This document shows, piece by piece, positions 1-9,729 of a stretch of DNA of 64,000 bases. This DNA comes from Aggregatilineales bacterium. Lineage in GTDB: Bacteria > Chloroflexota > Anaerolineae > Aggregatilineales > Phototrophicaceae. Within the stretch, counting starts at the first letter, position 1. Each line of letters starts with the position of its first letter. The DNA lies in the NCBI GenBank assembly GCA_030834905.1, contig JAUQWZ010000034.1:186001-250000 (forward strand), given 5' to 3'. Position numbers and translations under genes: made by a program. The notes under the pieces were generated by a model. It worked only from the letters and a program-made list of their open reading frames with translations. It was not told where the DNA came from and ran no database searches.

Positions 1-1
1 A

Positions 2-670
2 CCCACCTTCCGCGACGCGCTGGATGGATTGTGGGCGCGCTACGATCCGGCGCAGCTTGCCAACGCCGCTGCCTTCCAGCGCGATCCTAAGCTGGTGTGG
101 GACTTCTACGAGTACCGCCGCGAGATCATGCGTCCAGCCAAACCCAATCCGGGACATACCGCGCTGGCGGCGCTCGAACGGCGCTTCCCGGCGATGTCTA
201 TCATCACCCAGAACGTAGACGACCTGCACGAGCAGGCGGGCAGCCGCAGCGTCATCCGGCTGCATGGGCGCATCAGCGCCAACAAATGCTTTGCCAACTG
301 CCAGGGCAGCCCGACGCCGGTGGACGTAACCGCGCTGGAATGGGATCGCGGCAGCGGTCCCCCGCCCTGTCCTCACTGCGGCGCGCCCGTTCGCCCGGAT
401 GTCGTCTGGTTTGGCGAAGCCCTGCCTGGCGACCAGCTTCAGGCGGCGATCCACGCCAGCGAAAACGCCGACGTAATGCTGGTGGTCGGCACTTCGGGTG
501 TGGTGCGCCCTGCCGCCGATATGCCTTACTATGCGAAACGCCACCGCGCGACGCTGATCGAGATCAACCCGGTCGAAAGTGACCTCACGCCGATCATCGA
601 TCTCTGGCTTGCCGGAGCTTCGGGGGAAATTCTACCGCGCGTGCTGACCGCGCTGGGTGCTCATGGGTAG
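2..670 (+). CDS. cobB: Sir2-family NAD-dependent protein deacylase (SIRT5/CobB type), 5' end outside window
   Basis: Sirtuins remove acyl groups from lysine using NAD+, in the cytosol. Only the last 222 residues are in the window; the reading frame is open to the left edge. Visible motifs are TQNVDDLHEQAG, the catalytic His in RLHGRI, two zinc Cys pairs (KCFANC and CPHC), VVGTSGVVRPAADMP and LIEINP. The Y-x-x-R signature in FYEYRRE matches the SIRT5 acyl-pocket Tyr/Arg, which favours succinyl/malonyl-lysine over acetyl-lysine (family knowledge, not tested). The stop overlaps the start of the next gene by 8 bases, so the two are probably cotranscribed. The family call is secure; acyl preference is inferred. 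Confidence 0.93.
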   Translation, partial: PTFRDALDGLWARYDPAQLANAAAFQRDPKLVWDFYEYRREIMRPAKPNPGHTALAALERRFPAMSIITQNVDDLHEQAGSRSVIRLHGRISANKCFANCQGSPTPVDVTALEWDRGSGPPPCPHCGAPVRPDVVWFGEALPGDQLQAAIHASENADVMLVVGTSGVVRPAADMPYYAKRHRATLIEINPVESDLTPIIDLWLAGASGEILPRVLTALGAHG

Positions 671-1721
671 ACTGCTGCTCGTTTTTGCCTTGACGCTTCT
701 GTCAGCCGGTTTGGTTTCGGCGCAGTCGGCGGCGTGGCAGGTGTTCATCCAGCACGACGTGGGCGCGGCTGACCGGCTGATCTTCGTCGATCTGCTGTCC
801 GGCGAGGAAACGACGCTGACGGTTGATGGCGAGCGCTACACGGTGCTGCCTACCGGCGTGCTGTTTCAGGACGCTGGCGATGGGCGGGTGCTGGTAGCGT
901 CGCCCGACGGCACCGTCGCCCCGCACCCGTTGATCGCGCCATCCGAGGCGGCGCGCCGCGTCGATTGGACGGTATCGGCGGACGGGCGCGCGCTGGCATG
1001 GACGATCACCGAAGGCAGCCTCGACGCGCTGACGACCACCACCTGGATCGCCGAGGGCGAGTCGCCGCGCCAGGTTTTCAGCGATGGACCGCACAACGGC
1101 ATTCGCGCCTTTCCGGTGGCGTTCAACGCCGCCCGCAGCACGCTGTACATGGATTATCAACCGGACACCATTGCCGATTTCACGCCGTTTCGCCAGTATG
1201 CGGCGCTGTTCTCGCTCGATCTCGACACCGGCGAAACGCGCTCGCTGCCGGGCGAGGCGGGCTGTTTCTGCGGCGGCAGCATTGGCAGCGGTCGCTTCCT
1301 GCGGCTGACGCTTGCCGAAAGCGGCTTTGACCTGCGGGTGGTCAATCTCGATACCGGCGACCAGCGCCTGATTACCGGTGTTGGCTTGAGCGACTATACC
1401 CAGGGCGGCGACGTGCTGATCGCCCCCGATGGCACCCACGCGGTTTACGCGCTGGCGCAGGTGCGCGGCTTCGGCACCGCCGAACAGACGTTGGAGACAA
1501 CCTTCGTGCTGGTCGATCTCATCACCTTCACCCAGACCCAACTGCTCCAGCTAACCGATCCCTTCCTACGCCCGGTCGCGTGGACGGATGACGCCAGCGC
1601 CATCCTGCTCACCAGTCCTTCGCAGGACGGCACCTGGAAGATTAACGTCGGGCAGAACACGCTCGAAACTATCGCCAACGCCACCTACCTGGGGACGATG
1701 CTTCCCCCACAGGGCGGCTAA
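663..1721 (+). CDS. secreted beta-propeller-like protein of unknown function
   Basis: A 352-residue protein with an N-terminal signal peptide: a short basic start, hydrophobic LLLVFALTLLSAGLV, and a likely cleavage after VSA. The remainder looks like the WD40/TolB-like repeats seen in exported propellers, with recurring phrases such as SADGRALAWT, APDGTHAVYALA and WTDDASAILLTS. ATG at 663 is chosen; a GTG at 657 is possible. It overlaps the sirtuin gene by 8 bases. A protein of the same general kind is encoded at 33948-36005. No catalytic residues are recognised. It may bind cell-wall or extracellular ligands, but the sequence does not say which. Confidence 0.7.
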   Translation: MGRLLLVFALTLLSAGLVSAQSAAWQVFIQHDVGAADRLIFVDLLSGEETTLTVDGERYTVLPTGVLFQDAGDGRVLVASPDGTVAPHPLIAPSEAARRVDWTVSADGRALAWTITEGSLDALTTTTWIAEGESPRQVFSDGPHNGIRAFPVAFNAARSTLYMDYQPDTIADFTPFRQYAALFSLDLDTGETRSLPGEAGCFCGGSIGSGRFLRLTLAESGFDLRVVNLDTGDQRLITGVGLSDYTQGGDVLIAPDGTHAVYALAQVRGFGTAEQTLETTFVLVDLITFTQTQLLQLTDPFLRPVAWTDDASAILLTSPSQDGTWKINVGQNTLETIANATYLGTMLPPQGG

Positions 1722-1727
1722 ATCAGT

Positions 1728-1733
1728 TACAAT
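1728..1733 (+). promoter_or_regulatory. putative -10 box (TACAAT) directly before the endonuclease III-like gene
   Basis: TACAAT ends six bases before the ATG at 1740 and no Shine-Dalgarno sequence lies between. The expected transcription start would be at or next to the A of the ATG, so the mRNA would be leaderless or nearly so. No convincing -35 element was found. Confidence 0.4.
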
Positions 1734-1739
1734 GAGCTT

Positions 1740-2441
1740 ATGATGCAGCCAACCATACCCGATTTTGAACGCCGAAAAGGCAAATATCCCCCCGTCGCCA
1801 CGCTTCTGGGCGAGATGTACGGCTACCCGACCTGGCAGCGCTGGCTGCCGCCGCTTGACGAGCTGGTGGATTGTATCCTGAGCCAGAGCACCACCGACCA
1901 CAACCGCGACATCGCCTTTGAAGCCCTCAAAGCCCGCTTTCCTACCTGGGAAGCGGTCATGGAAGCGCCGACTGAAGACGTCATCGCGACGATCAGACCC
2001 GCCGGGCTGGCGAACCAGAAGGGACCGCGCATTCAAAACGTGCTGCGGCGCATTCACGCCGAACACGGCGCGCTCAATATTGATTTCCTGAACGACCTGC
2101 CGATTGACGACGCCAAAGCCTGGCTGACCAGTCTTGAAGGCGTGGGACCCAAAACGGCGGCGATTGTGCTGTGCTTCGCCTTCAACCGCCCCGCATTTCC
2201 GGTCGATACCCACATCCATCGTGTCGGGCAGCGCATCGGCTTTCTGCCGCAGGGTATCAGCGCCGATAAGGCGCATTCGGTCATGGAAGCAATCGTGCCG
2301 CCGCCGAATTACTACCAGTTTCACATCAACATGATCCAGCATGGGCGCGAGATCTGCCAGGCGCGCCGTCCAAAGTGCGAAATCTGCCCGCTTACCCCCT
2401 ACTGCGATTACTTTCAGAACCTACCGAGGTCACATGCCTGA
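1740..2441 (+). CDS. nth: endonuclease III-like DNA glycosylase (HhH-GPD, 4Fe-4S)
   Basis: Base-excision-repair enzyme of 233 residues. The helix-hairpin-helix carries LEGVGPKTAA with the catalytic Lys, followed by PVDTHIHRV with the catalytic Asp. The C-terminal cluster loop CQARRPKCEICPLTPYC fits C-x6-C-x2-C-x5-C for a [4Fe-4S] cluster. Length is close to the family norm of about 210-230. It could be a subfamily member with a different lesion preference, since the N-terminus differs from E. coli Nth. Its stop overlaps the next start by 8 bases. Confidence 0.9.
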   Translation: MMQPTIPDFERRKGKYPPVATLLGEMYGYPTWQRWLPPLDELVDCILSQSTTDHNRDIAFEALKARFPTWEAVMEAPTEDVIATIRPAGLANQKGPRIQNVLRRIHAEHGALNIDFLNDLPIDDAKAWLTSLEGVGPKTAAIVLCFAFNRPAFPVDTHIHRVGQRIGFLPQGISADKAHSVMEAIVPPPNYYQFHINMIQHGREICQARRPKCEICPLTPYCDYFQNLPRSHA

Positions 2442-4269
2442 ACGCGAAAAAACGGCACTTCACATCACCGATCAGGAGATCACCGGCATTCGCCAGAACA
2501 TTATGCTGCTGCGCACGCAGGTGCAGGCGGGCAAAGTGGACGGCACGTTTCTCAGCAGACAGCTTGATAAGTTCGCCGATCTGGTAGATCGGGTGGAGAT
2601 AGAGCACCGCCAGTTGAAGCGCCAGGCGCGGCTCGAAATCCTCTACAACGTCAGCCGTTTGTTGGGCGCGTCGCTCGATTTACAGGTGGTGCTCGATCAG
2701 GTGATGGACGCGCTGATTCAGCTTACCAGCGCCGAACGCGGCTTCCTGATGCTGCGCAACGACGACGGGCAGGTGTCGGTTCAGGCGGCGCGCAACTTCG
2801 ACCAGCAGACCCTGGGCAGCGATAAATCGAGCTACAGCCGCACCGTCGTCTACCGCGTGCTCGACCGGGGCGAATCGATTGTCACCACCAATGCCGCCGA
2901 AGACCCGCGCTTCGCCGGTCAGACCAGCATTATTGGTCAGGCGCTGCGCAGTATCATGGCGACTCCGCTGCGTGTGCGCGGCAAGGTTATTGGCGTTGTC
3001 TACGTCGATAACCGCGCCATCGCCTCGCTGTTTGATGAAGATGACCTCGAAGCGCTCAACGCGCTGGCGGGACAGGCAGCCGTCGCCATCGAAAACGCCC
3101 GCCTTTTCAGCGTGACCGATCAAAAGCTTTCCGAGCGCGTGCAGGAACTTCAGCAGCTTCGCCGCATTGACCTTCAGCTTAACGAAACGCTCGACGCCGA
3201 CAAAGCCATCGCCTATACGCTCGAATGGGCGGCGCGGCTTTCGGGCGCGCAGGTCGGACACCTCGGTCTGCTCGAAAACGGACACATTCCCGTCAATCAC
3301 CATTACGGAATCAGCGGCGAGGAAACGCAGCCGCTGTATCTGGAGATCGCCTATCCGCAGGTGAACGAGGTCATCAAAGCGCATAAGTCGCTGGTGACGA
3401 TGCGCGGCAGTTCCAGCATTCTGGTTGTGCCGGTGCGCCACGAACACGCGGTCATCGGCGTGATCGTGCTGCGCCGTCAGGGTAATTTCACCCCCGAACA
3501 GCAGGACATCGTCGAGCGCATCGCCGCCCGCGCCGCCGCCGCGATTGAAAACGCCCGCCTTTATGCCCGGATGCAGGCGGCAGACCGCGCCAAGAGCGAG
3601 TTTGTCGGCATCGTCGCCCATGACCTGAAAGTGCCGATGACCAGCATTCTGGGTTACGCCGATCTGACGCTGATGGAGGACAACATCCCGCCGCTTCAGG
3701 TCAACTACCTGAACCGCATCCGCGATACGGTCAAGCGCATGGAACTGCTCGTATCCGATCTCTCCGACATCAGCCGCATTGAAAGCGGACACTTCCTGAT
3801 GGACGAATCACGGGTACTGGTTGCCGATGTCGTTCAGGGACTACGCGACGCGCTGGCGCCGCAGCTTGCAGCCCAGCAGCACCGGTGGGTCGAAAATATC
3901 GCGCCCGATCTTCCGGCGATGAAGGCAGACTACTTCCGCCTGCTGCAAGTGCTGACAAATCTGACCAGCAATGCCTTCAAATACACGCCCGACGGCGGCA
4001 CAATTACGCTGCGCGTCTCGCGGCTGGAAGAACGGATCGAGTTCAGCATCAGCGATACCGGCATCGGCTTGTCGCCAGAGGCGGTCGAAAAGCTCGGCAC
4101 CAAGTTCTGGCGCGCTGAGGACGATTTCACCCGTTCCAAGCCCGGTACCGGGCTTGGCTTTGCCATCACCCGCAGCCTGGTCGAGCAAATGGGCAGCGGC
4201 ATCTACGTCGAAAGTCAGGTCGGGCAAGGCAGTCAGTTCACCTTTAGCGTTGCCATAGACAAGGAGTGA
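2434..4269 (+). CDS. cytosolic sensor histidine kinase, GAF-GAF-HisKA-HATPase
   Basis: A 611-residue kinase without membrane segments. Order: an N-terminal helical stretch (1-70), GAF (about 75-225), a second GAF (about 255-378), dimerisation/phosphoacceptor helix with His396 in VAHDLKVPMTSILGYAD, then an ATPase domain with N box NLTSNAFKYTP, G1 DTGIGLS, F box FWRAEDDF and G2 GTGLGFAI. It should autophosphorylate and pass phosphate to a response regulator after ligand or redox sensing by the GAF domains; the ligand is unknown. ATG 2434 is preferred to upstream starts because of the AGGT just before it. No response-regulator gene is adjacent. Confidence 0.93.
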   Translation: MPEREKTALHITDQEITGIRQNIMLLRTQVQAGKVDGTFLSRQLDKFADLVDRVEIEHRQLKRQARLEILYNVSRLLGASLDLQVVLDQVMDALIQLTSAERGFLMLRNDDGQVSVQAARNFDQQTLGSDKSSYSRTVVYRVLDRGESIVTTNAAEDPRFAGQTSIIGQALRSIMATPLRVRGKVIGVVYVDNRAIASLFDEDDLEALNALAGQAAVAIENARLFSVTDQKLSERVQELQQLRRIDLQLNETLDADKAIAYTLEWAARLSGAQVGHLGLLENGHIPVNHHYGISGEETQPLYLEIAYPQVNEVIKAHKSLVTMRGSSSILVVPVRHEHAVIGVIVLRRQGNFTPEQQDIVERIAARAAAAIENARLYARMQAADRAKSEFVGIVAHDLKVPMTSILGYADLTLMEDNIPPLQVNYLNRIRDTVKRMELLVSDLSDISRIESGHFLMDESRVLVADVVQGLRDALAPQLAAQQHRWVENIAPDLPAMKADYFRLLQVLTNLTSNAFKYTPDGGTITLRVSRLEERIEFSISDTGIGLSPEAVEKLGTKFWRAEDDFTRSKPGTGLGFAITRSLVEQMGSGIYVESQVGQGSQFTFSVAIDKE

Positions 4270-4273
4270 GGCG

Positions 4274-5119
4274 ATGGCGGCGGTACACCTGTTCCTGTCG
4301 CCGCACCTGGATGATGCCATCCTGAACTGCGGTGGAGTGATGCACGATCTGGCGCGGCGCGGTGAGCGCGTTGTGATTGTGACGGTGATGGCGGGCGAGC
4401 CGACGGACGATCTGCCCGATACGCCGTCGCTGCGTGCCGTTAAAGCGCTGTGGGCAAATGGGCAGTACCTGATCAGCGCCCGACGGCTGGAAGACGCCCG
4501 CGCCGCCCGGACTCTCGGAGCAGCGGTGGTACAGATGCCCTTCCTCGAATGCCTGTTCAGAACCGCCCGCTATGGTGATGGCAGCCGCGCCCCGCTGTAT
4601 CCACACGATGACAGCCCGTTCGCTGAGTACGACCACGCCGACGACACCCGCACCCTCTTACTGGAGCGCCAGTCGCCGGTGCGCCGCGAAGTCGATACGA
4701 TTTACGCCCCGCTGTGCGCCGACTCGCACGTCGATCACCGGCTGGTGCGCGACTGGTCACTCGTCCTCACCGGCGCGAAAAATGCGCCAGCGCTGAAGTT
4801 TTATGAAGAATACCCCTCAAATGGGAATAAAATAACAGTAGCTCGCGCGCTGGATTTCTACCGGCAGGAGATGCCAGCGCTCACGCTCCAGCTTGAAAGC
4901 GCCGTCCTGGACGACGACGCGGTCAATGCCAAAATCCGGTCGCTGCGCTGCTATCAGTCGCATGTGCCGGTGCTCTGGCAAACCCTGGACGTAATGGAGA
5001 AGTCGATCCGCGAATACCTGCTGCTCTGTGGCGAAGGTCAGCCCGCCGAACGCTTGTGGAAGGTATCCGCCAACACCCCAACCCCGGATGATGGCACCGC
5101 GCTGGACATAATCGCCTAG
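4274..5119 (+). CDS. PIG-L/LmbE family zinc deacetylase
   Basis: A 281-residue protein of the PIG-L family, which removes N-acetyl groups from GlcNAc-type sugars and related thiol or lipid precursors. The metal-binding motif SPHLDDAILNCGG is at the N-terminus and the second ligand region is SHVDHRLVRD near the middle. The AAGGAG that serves as its ribosome site overlaps the end of the preceding kinase gene, so translation is probably coupled. It sits between two histidine kinase genes in one operon. The actual substrate cannot be read from the sequence. Confidence 0.85.
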   Translation: MAAVHLFLSPHLDDAILNCGGVMHDLARRGERVVIVTVMAGEPTDDLPDTPSLRAVKALWANGQYLISARRLEDARAARTLGAAVVQMPFLECLFRTARYGDGSRAPLYPHDDSPFAEYDHADDTRTLLLERQSPVRREVDTIYAPLCADSHVDHRLVRDWSLVLTGAKNAPALKFYEEYPSNGNKITVARALDFYRQEMPALTLQLESAVLDDDAVNAKIRSLRCYQSHVPVLWQTLDVMEKSIREYLLLCGEGQPAERLWKVSANTPTPDDGTALDIIA

Positions 5120-5139
5120 CGCGCACTACGAGAGGACGA

Positions 5140-6018
5140 ATGATGACGGCGTTAGAACAGGCGCAATCGCTGCTGGAAGAACTGCTACAGGCTGCCCGAA
5201 CGGGCGCAGTCGTCCCGGTGCGCCTGCCGGGACAGTTGGAGAGCCTGCAGGAAGCGCTGGTGAAGGTTAAGGACGAACAGCAGGCGGAGCAGAAGAAGAC
5301 CGAGCTTCCAGCCGATATGGAATCCTTCCTCAAGGATCAGGCGTACTTCATCGGTCACGCCGTTCACGAACTCCGCACCCCCATGACCAGTATTCGTGGC
5401 TACAGCGATATGCTCGGTAACGGCGCAATGGGCGCGCTGACCGACATGCAGAAACAGTTTGTCGATACCATTCGCGCCAACAGCAAGCGCATGGAAAGCC
5501 TGATGACGGACGTCTCAGACATGAACAAGCTGCGGGCAGGCACGCTGCGCCCCAACCTGAAGATGGACATGTTCAAGAACATCGCCATGATGATCGAGAA
5601 CCAGACCAAGCCCACCGCCGAGCAGCTCAATCGCACGCTCACCTTCGATATCCCTCAGGGGCTGCCGATCCTCAACACCGACGGCGAGCTGCTGGCAAAA
5701 GCGATCACCAAGCTGGTGGATAACGGACTGCGCTACCAGCCGGAGGACGGCGAAGTCACGGTGTCGGCTTCCGCCGAAGGCAGCAAGCTGATCATCAAGG
5801 TGCAGGACAGCGGTTTCGGCATGTCGCCCGAAGACGTTGCCCAGCTTGGCACCATCTACTTCCGGTCAGACAATGAAATGGTTCGTTCTCATAAAGGCAG
5901 TGGGCTTGGTATTCCCATCGCCTACGGCATCATTCGGCTGCTTGACGGCACCATTGAAGTGCAGAGCGAGAAGGATAAAGGCACCACCTTCACGGTGACT
6001 ATATCAGGGATGACATGA
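5140..6018 (+). CDS. soluble histidine kinase (coiled coil-HisKA-HATPase)
   Basis: A 292-residue kinase with no recognised sensor domain. The N-terminal 60 residues are a charged coiled coil. His76 sits in HAVHELRTPMTSIRGYSDML, a canonical H box. The ATPase domain has KLVDNGLRYQPEDG (N box), QDSGFGMS (G1) and GSGLGIPIAYG (G2). GAGAGGACGA precedes the ATG. It ends in an ATGA overlap with the next gene, a His-less relative, which suggests that the two are made together and may pair. Confidence 0.9.
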   Translation: MMTALEQAQSLLEELLQAARTGAVVPVRLPGQLESLQEALVKVKDEQQAEQKKTELPADMESFLKDQAYFIGHAVHELRTPMTSIRGYSDMLGNGAMGALTDMQKQFVDTIRANSKRMESLMTDVSDMNKLRAGTLRPNLKMDMFKNIAMMIENQTKPTAEQLNRTLTFDIPQGLPILNTDGELLAKAITKLVDNGLRYQPEDGEVTVSASAEGSKLIIKVQDSGFGMSPEDVAQLGTIYFRSDNEMVRSHKGSGLGIPIAYGIIRLLDGTIEVQSEKDKGTTFTVTISGMT

Positions 6019-7235
6019 CCAACATTGACCGAGCGTTACGGACACTCTCGCGCCTGCAAAATGCTGCGCCAGCCCTGGCGGCTGCCAGAATTGCGGAGGT
6101 TTCGACGCTGCTCATGCGTCTTAACGCCGAAAACGAGTATCTGAACGCTCGGTTGATGGAATCGCTCGATACCTCAACCGGCTTCCTAACCCAGCAGTCG
6201 GCGCGCGGCGTGCTTGAAAAGCCGGTGACAGCCAAAGACCTCTCGCTGGAAGAACTGTTCGGCGTCGAAGGGGACGCCGCGCTCAATCTGTTTGCCGAAC
6301 TCGATTCGACCCTGTTCACCAACGAAGTCGCCGCCGCCCAACCCGCGCCAGCCGCCGTTCCCGCGCCCGAACCGGAAGAGTCGTCGCTTGACGTGTATGA
6401 GGATCTGGAAGCGCTGCTCCGCGAGCATGGCGTATCGGACATTCCGCAGGTCATTCTGAATCAGGTTGAACTGACCGAGGACGAACGTAAAGCGCTTGAG
6501 GACAAGTTCCACGATGAAACGGATGAAACGCCCGTCCACGACCCGCTACCCGACCCGGAAGAAGTCTCCAGCCAACTGAACGACATCATGAAGCCCACCC
6601 TGCTGGCGCTGCGCGGCGAAATTGAAGAGCTGGTCGATGGCAGAATGGGGCGGCTGACGTCAAATCAGTCGGATACACTCCGCGCCATGTCCGGCACAAC
6701 CGATGGGATGCTCAGCCTGCTTGATTCACTGATCATCATCCACCAGCTTCGGCAGTACGCCCTCAGCATCGAACCGACCGAGTTCAACCCGCTGGCGCTG
6801 CTCGACACCGCCCACCAGATGCTGCGCGACCGCGCCGACGACCACGACCACCAGATCAACATTCAGATTGAGCCAACCCTGCCGCAGGTGAGGGCAGATT
6901 TTGATCGCTCGCTCAGCATCGTACTGGATATCCTCGACAACGCCATTCTCTACACGCCTGATGACAGCGTCATCCGTGTCTCGGCAGATTCGATTGGCTC
7001 GCACGTCCTGTTTACTATCGCCGATTCGGGGATTGGCTTTTCGGCGGCAGATAGCAAGTATATCGCCACGCCGTTCTGGCGCGCCCTGCACGAGCCGCTG
7101 GTGCGAAACCATCACGGTACCGGTCTGCGCCTGTTTCTGGCGAAACAGATTCTCGCGCTCCAGGGCGGCGAGCTATTCTTCTCCGGCGAGCCGAACTTCG
7201 GCAGCAGTTTCAGTTTCACCTTGCCCATCGTCTGA
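6015..7235 (+). CDS. histidine kinase-like protein lacking the phosphoacceptor His
   Basis: A 406-residue protein with a variable, acidic N-terminal half and a C-terminal HATPase domain (DILDNAILYTPDD, ADSGIGF, GTGLRLFLAKQ). The helix corresponding to the dimerisation domain reads LNDIMKPTLLALRGEIEELV, followed by DGRMGRLTSNQ, which matches the spacing of ordinary kinases but has no His where HELRTPL would be. G2 is GTGLRL rather than GTGLGL. It may be a pseudokinase or regulatory partner of the kinase encoded just upstream (ATGA overlap). ATP binding remains plausible; self-phosphorylation on His does not. Confidence 0.8.
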   Translation: MTNIDRALRTLSRLQNAAPALAAARIAEVSTLLMRLNAENEYLNARLMESLDTSTGFLTQQSARGVLEKPVTAKDLSLEELFGVEGDAALNLFAELDSTLFTNEVAAAQPAPAAVPAPEPEESSLDVYEDLEALLREHGVSDIPQVILNQVELTEDERKALEDKFHDETDETPVHDPLPDPEEVSSQLNDIMKPTLLALRGEIEELVDGRMGRLTSNQSDTLRAMSGTTDGMLSLLDSLIIIHQLRQYALSIEPTEFNPLALLDTAHQMLRDRADDHDHQINIQIEPTLPQVRADFDRSLSIVLDILDNAILYTPDDSVIRVSADSIGSHVLFTIADSGIGFSAADSKYIATPFWRALHEPLVRNHHGTGLRLFLAKQILALQGGELFFSGEPNFGSSFSFTLPIV

Positions 7236-7271
7236 CGCCTCGAAAATCTACACCTCATAAAGCCTTCGGAC

Positions 7272-7300
7272 TTTACTTTTTGATAATTCAATGCTATCTT
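7272..7300 (+). promoter_or_regulatory. candidate promoter for greA
   Basis: TTTACT (7272-7277), a 17-base spacer and TATCTT (7295-7300) make a reasonable housekeeping-sigma promoter about 125 bases before the greA start. The match is moderate. Confidence 0.4.
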
Positions 7301-7335
7301 ACTGTTGGCGCCGAGGTGGGAACTTACATCACTAG

Positions 7336-7384
7336 TTTCAGGAAATGGGCACAGCGAAGGCTGTGTCTTTTGCAATTTCTGAAA
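7336..7384 (+). promoter_or_regulatory. two-part stem-loop in the greA leader
   Basis: An outer stem pairs TTTCAGGAAAT (7336-7346) with ATTTCTGAAA (7375-7384), with one bulge. Inside is a perfect six-base-pair stem CACAGC/GCTGTG closed by GAAG (7350-7365). It lies between the candidate promoter and the greA ribosome site. A T-rich run follows about ten bases later, too far for a classical terminator. A regulatory leader is possible; no known riboswitch class was recognised. Confidence 0.5.
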
Positions 7385-7424
7385 CAGGTTTGGCGTTTTT
7401 TGTTTATCAAGGAGCGGTAGCGTC

Positions 7425-7898
7425 ATGGCAAACCAGCCACAATATGTCACAGCCGAGGGTTTGAAGGATCTGGAAAGCCGCCTCAAATACCTCAAAGAAG
7501 TGCGCCGCCCGGAAGTAGCAGAGCGTCTGCGCCAGGCGCTTGAAGAGGGCGGCGATCTGAGCGAGAATGCCGAATACGAAGATGCCAAAAATGAGCAGGC
7601 GTTCGTCGAAGGCGAAATCCTGCGTTTGGATTCTATTCTGAGCAGCGCGCAGGTGATCGAAGCGACCGGCAAGAAAGATGTCGTGTCGCTGGGTTCCCGC
7701 GTGACGGTGGTGGAAGAAGGCACGACCGACAAGGAAATCTATTTTCTGGTCGGCTCTGCTGAAGCCAACCCCAGCGAAGGCAAAATCTCGTTGGAAAGCC
7801 CGCTTGGCAAAGCCATGATGGGCGCGAAAAAGGGTGAGAAAGTCCTGGTCAACGCGCCGGGCGGCGATATCACCTTCATCATCAAGGAAATCGCGTAA
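7425..7898 (+). CDS. greA: transcription elongation factor GreA
   Basis: GreA enters the RNA polymerase secondary channel and stimulates cleavage of backtracked RNA. The 157-residue length is standard. The N-terminal coiled coil carries the acidic tip GGDLSENAEYEDAKNEQ, with the DxxE cleavage residues. The C-terminal FKBP-like domain includes PLGKAMMGAKKGEKVLV. AAGGAGCGG precedes the ATG at good spacing. An intrinsic terminator follows, so it is a single-gene unit between the kinase cluster and lysS. Confidence 0.97.
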   Translation: MANQPQYVTAEGLKDLESRLKYLKEVRRPEVAERLRQALEEGGDLSENAEYEDAKNEQAFVEGEILRLDSILSSAQVIEATGKKDVVSLGSRVTVVEEGTTDKEIYFLVGSAEANPSEGKISLESPLGKAMMGAKKGEKVLVNAPGGDITFIIKEIA

Positions 7899-7926
7899 TC
7901 GGAACGCGCTGAACAGACCACATGCC

Positions 7927-7957
7927 AGCCCCGATGCGAAATCGGGGCTTTGTTTTA
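7927..7957 (+). terminator. intrinsic terminator after greA
   Basis: AGCCCCGAT (7927-7935) pairs with ATCGGGGCT (7941-7949) around a five-base loop and runs into a T-rich tail. Confidence 0.85.
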
Positions 7958-8066
7958 TATGGGTGCTGCCTGCATAATACGGCGGTCTGCCGCGGAATCG
8001 CGCGGGCAGCCGATACCATCAATCCTATCACTTCAATCATCACCCATCAGGGAGATCGTCACCGCT

Positions 8067-9599
<1,533 letters not shown>

Positions 9600-9659
9600 C
9601 GTCAGCAAAACGTAGGCAAAACATATACAAACCATCGCGATAATTTCGTTTAAAATATA

Positions 9660-9704
9660 GAGAAGTCGGCATTCATTCTTTTATTGCGCGGCTTCTCTTA
9701 TTTT
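9660..9704 (+). terminator. possible terminator after lysS
   Basis: GAGAAGTCG (9660-9668) can pair with CGGCTTCTC (9689-9697), with one G-T pair, and a T-rich stretch follows. The 20-base loop makes it weaker than the other terminators here. TAAAAT just before the stem (9651-9656) could instead be a -10 box for the next gene. Confidence 0.35.
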
Positions 9705-9729
9705 CACTTTGGGATTATTGGAGTTTTGG

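Noticed and set aside
7950..8066. N-terminal extension of lysS upstream of 8067
   Set aside because: The extension overlaps the greA terminator tail and has no similarity to the synthetase. ATG 8067 has a usable ribosome site.
9600..9729. T-box or other tRNA-sensing leader near lysS or serS
   Set aside because: No T-box sequence or specifier-loop structure is visible upstream of either synthetase.
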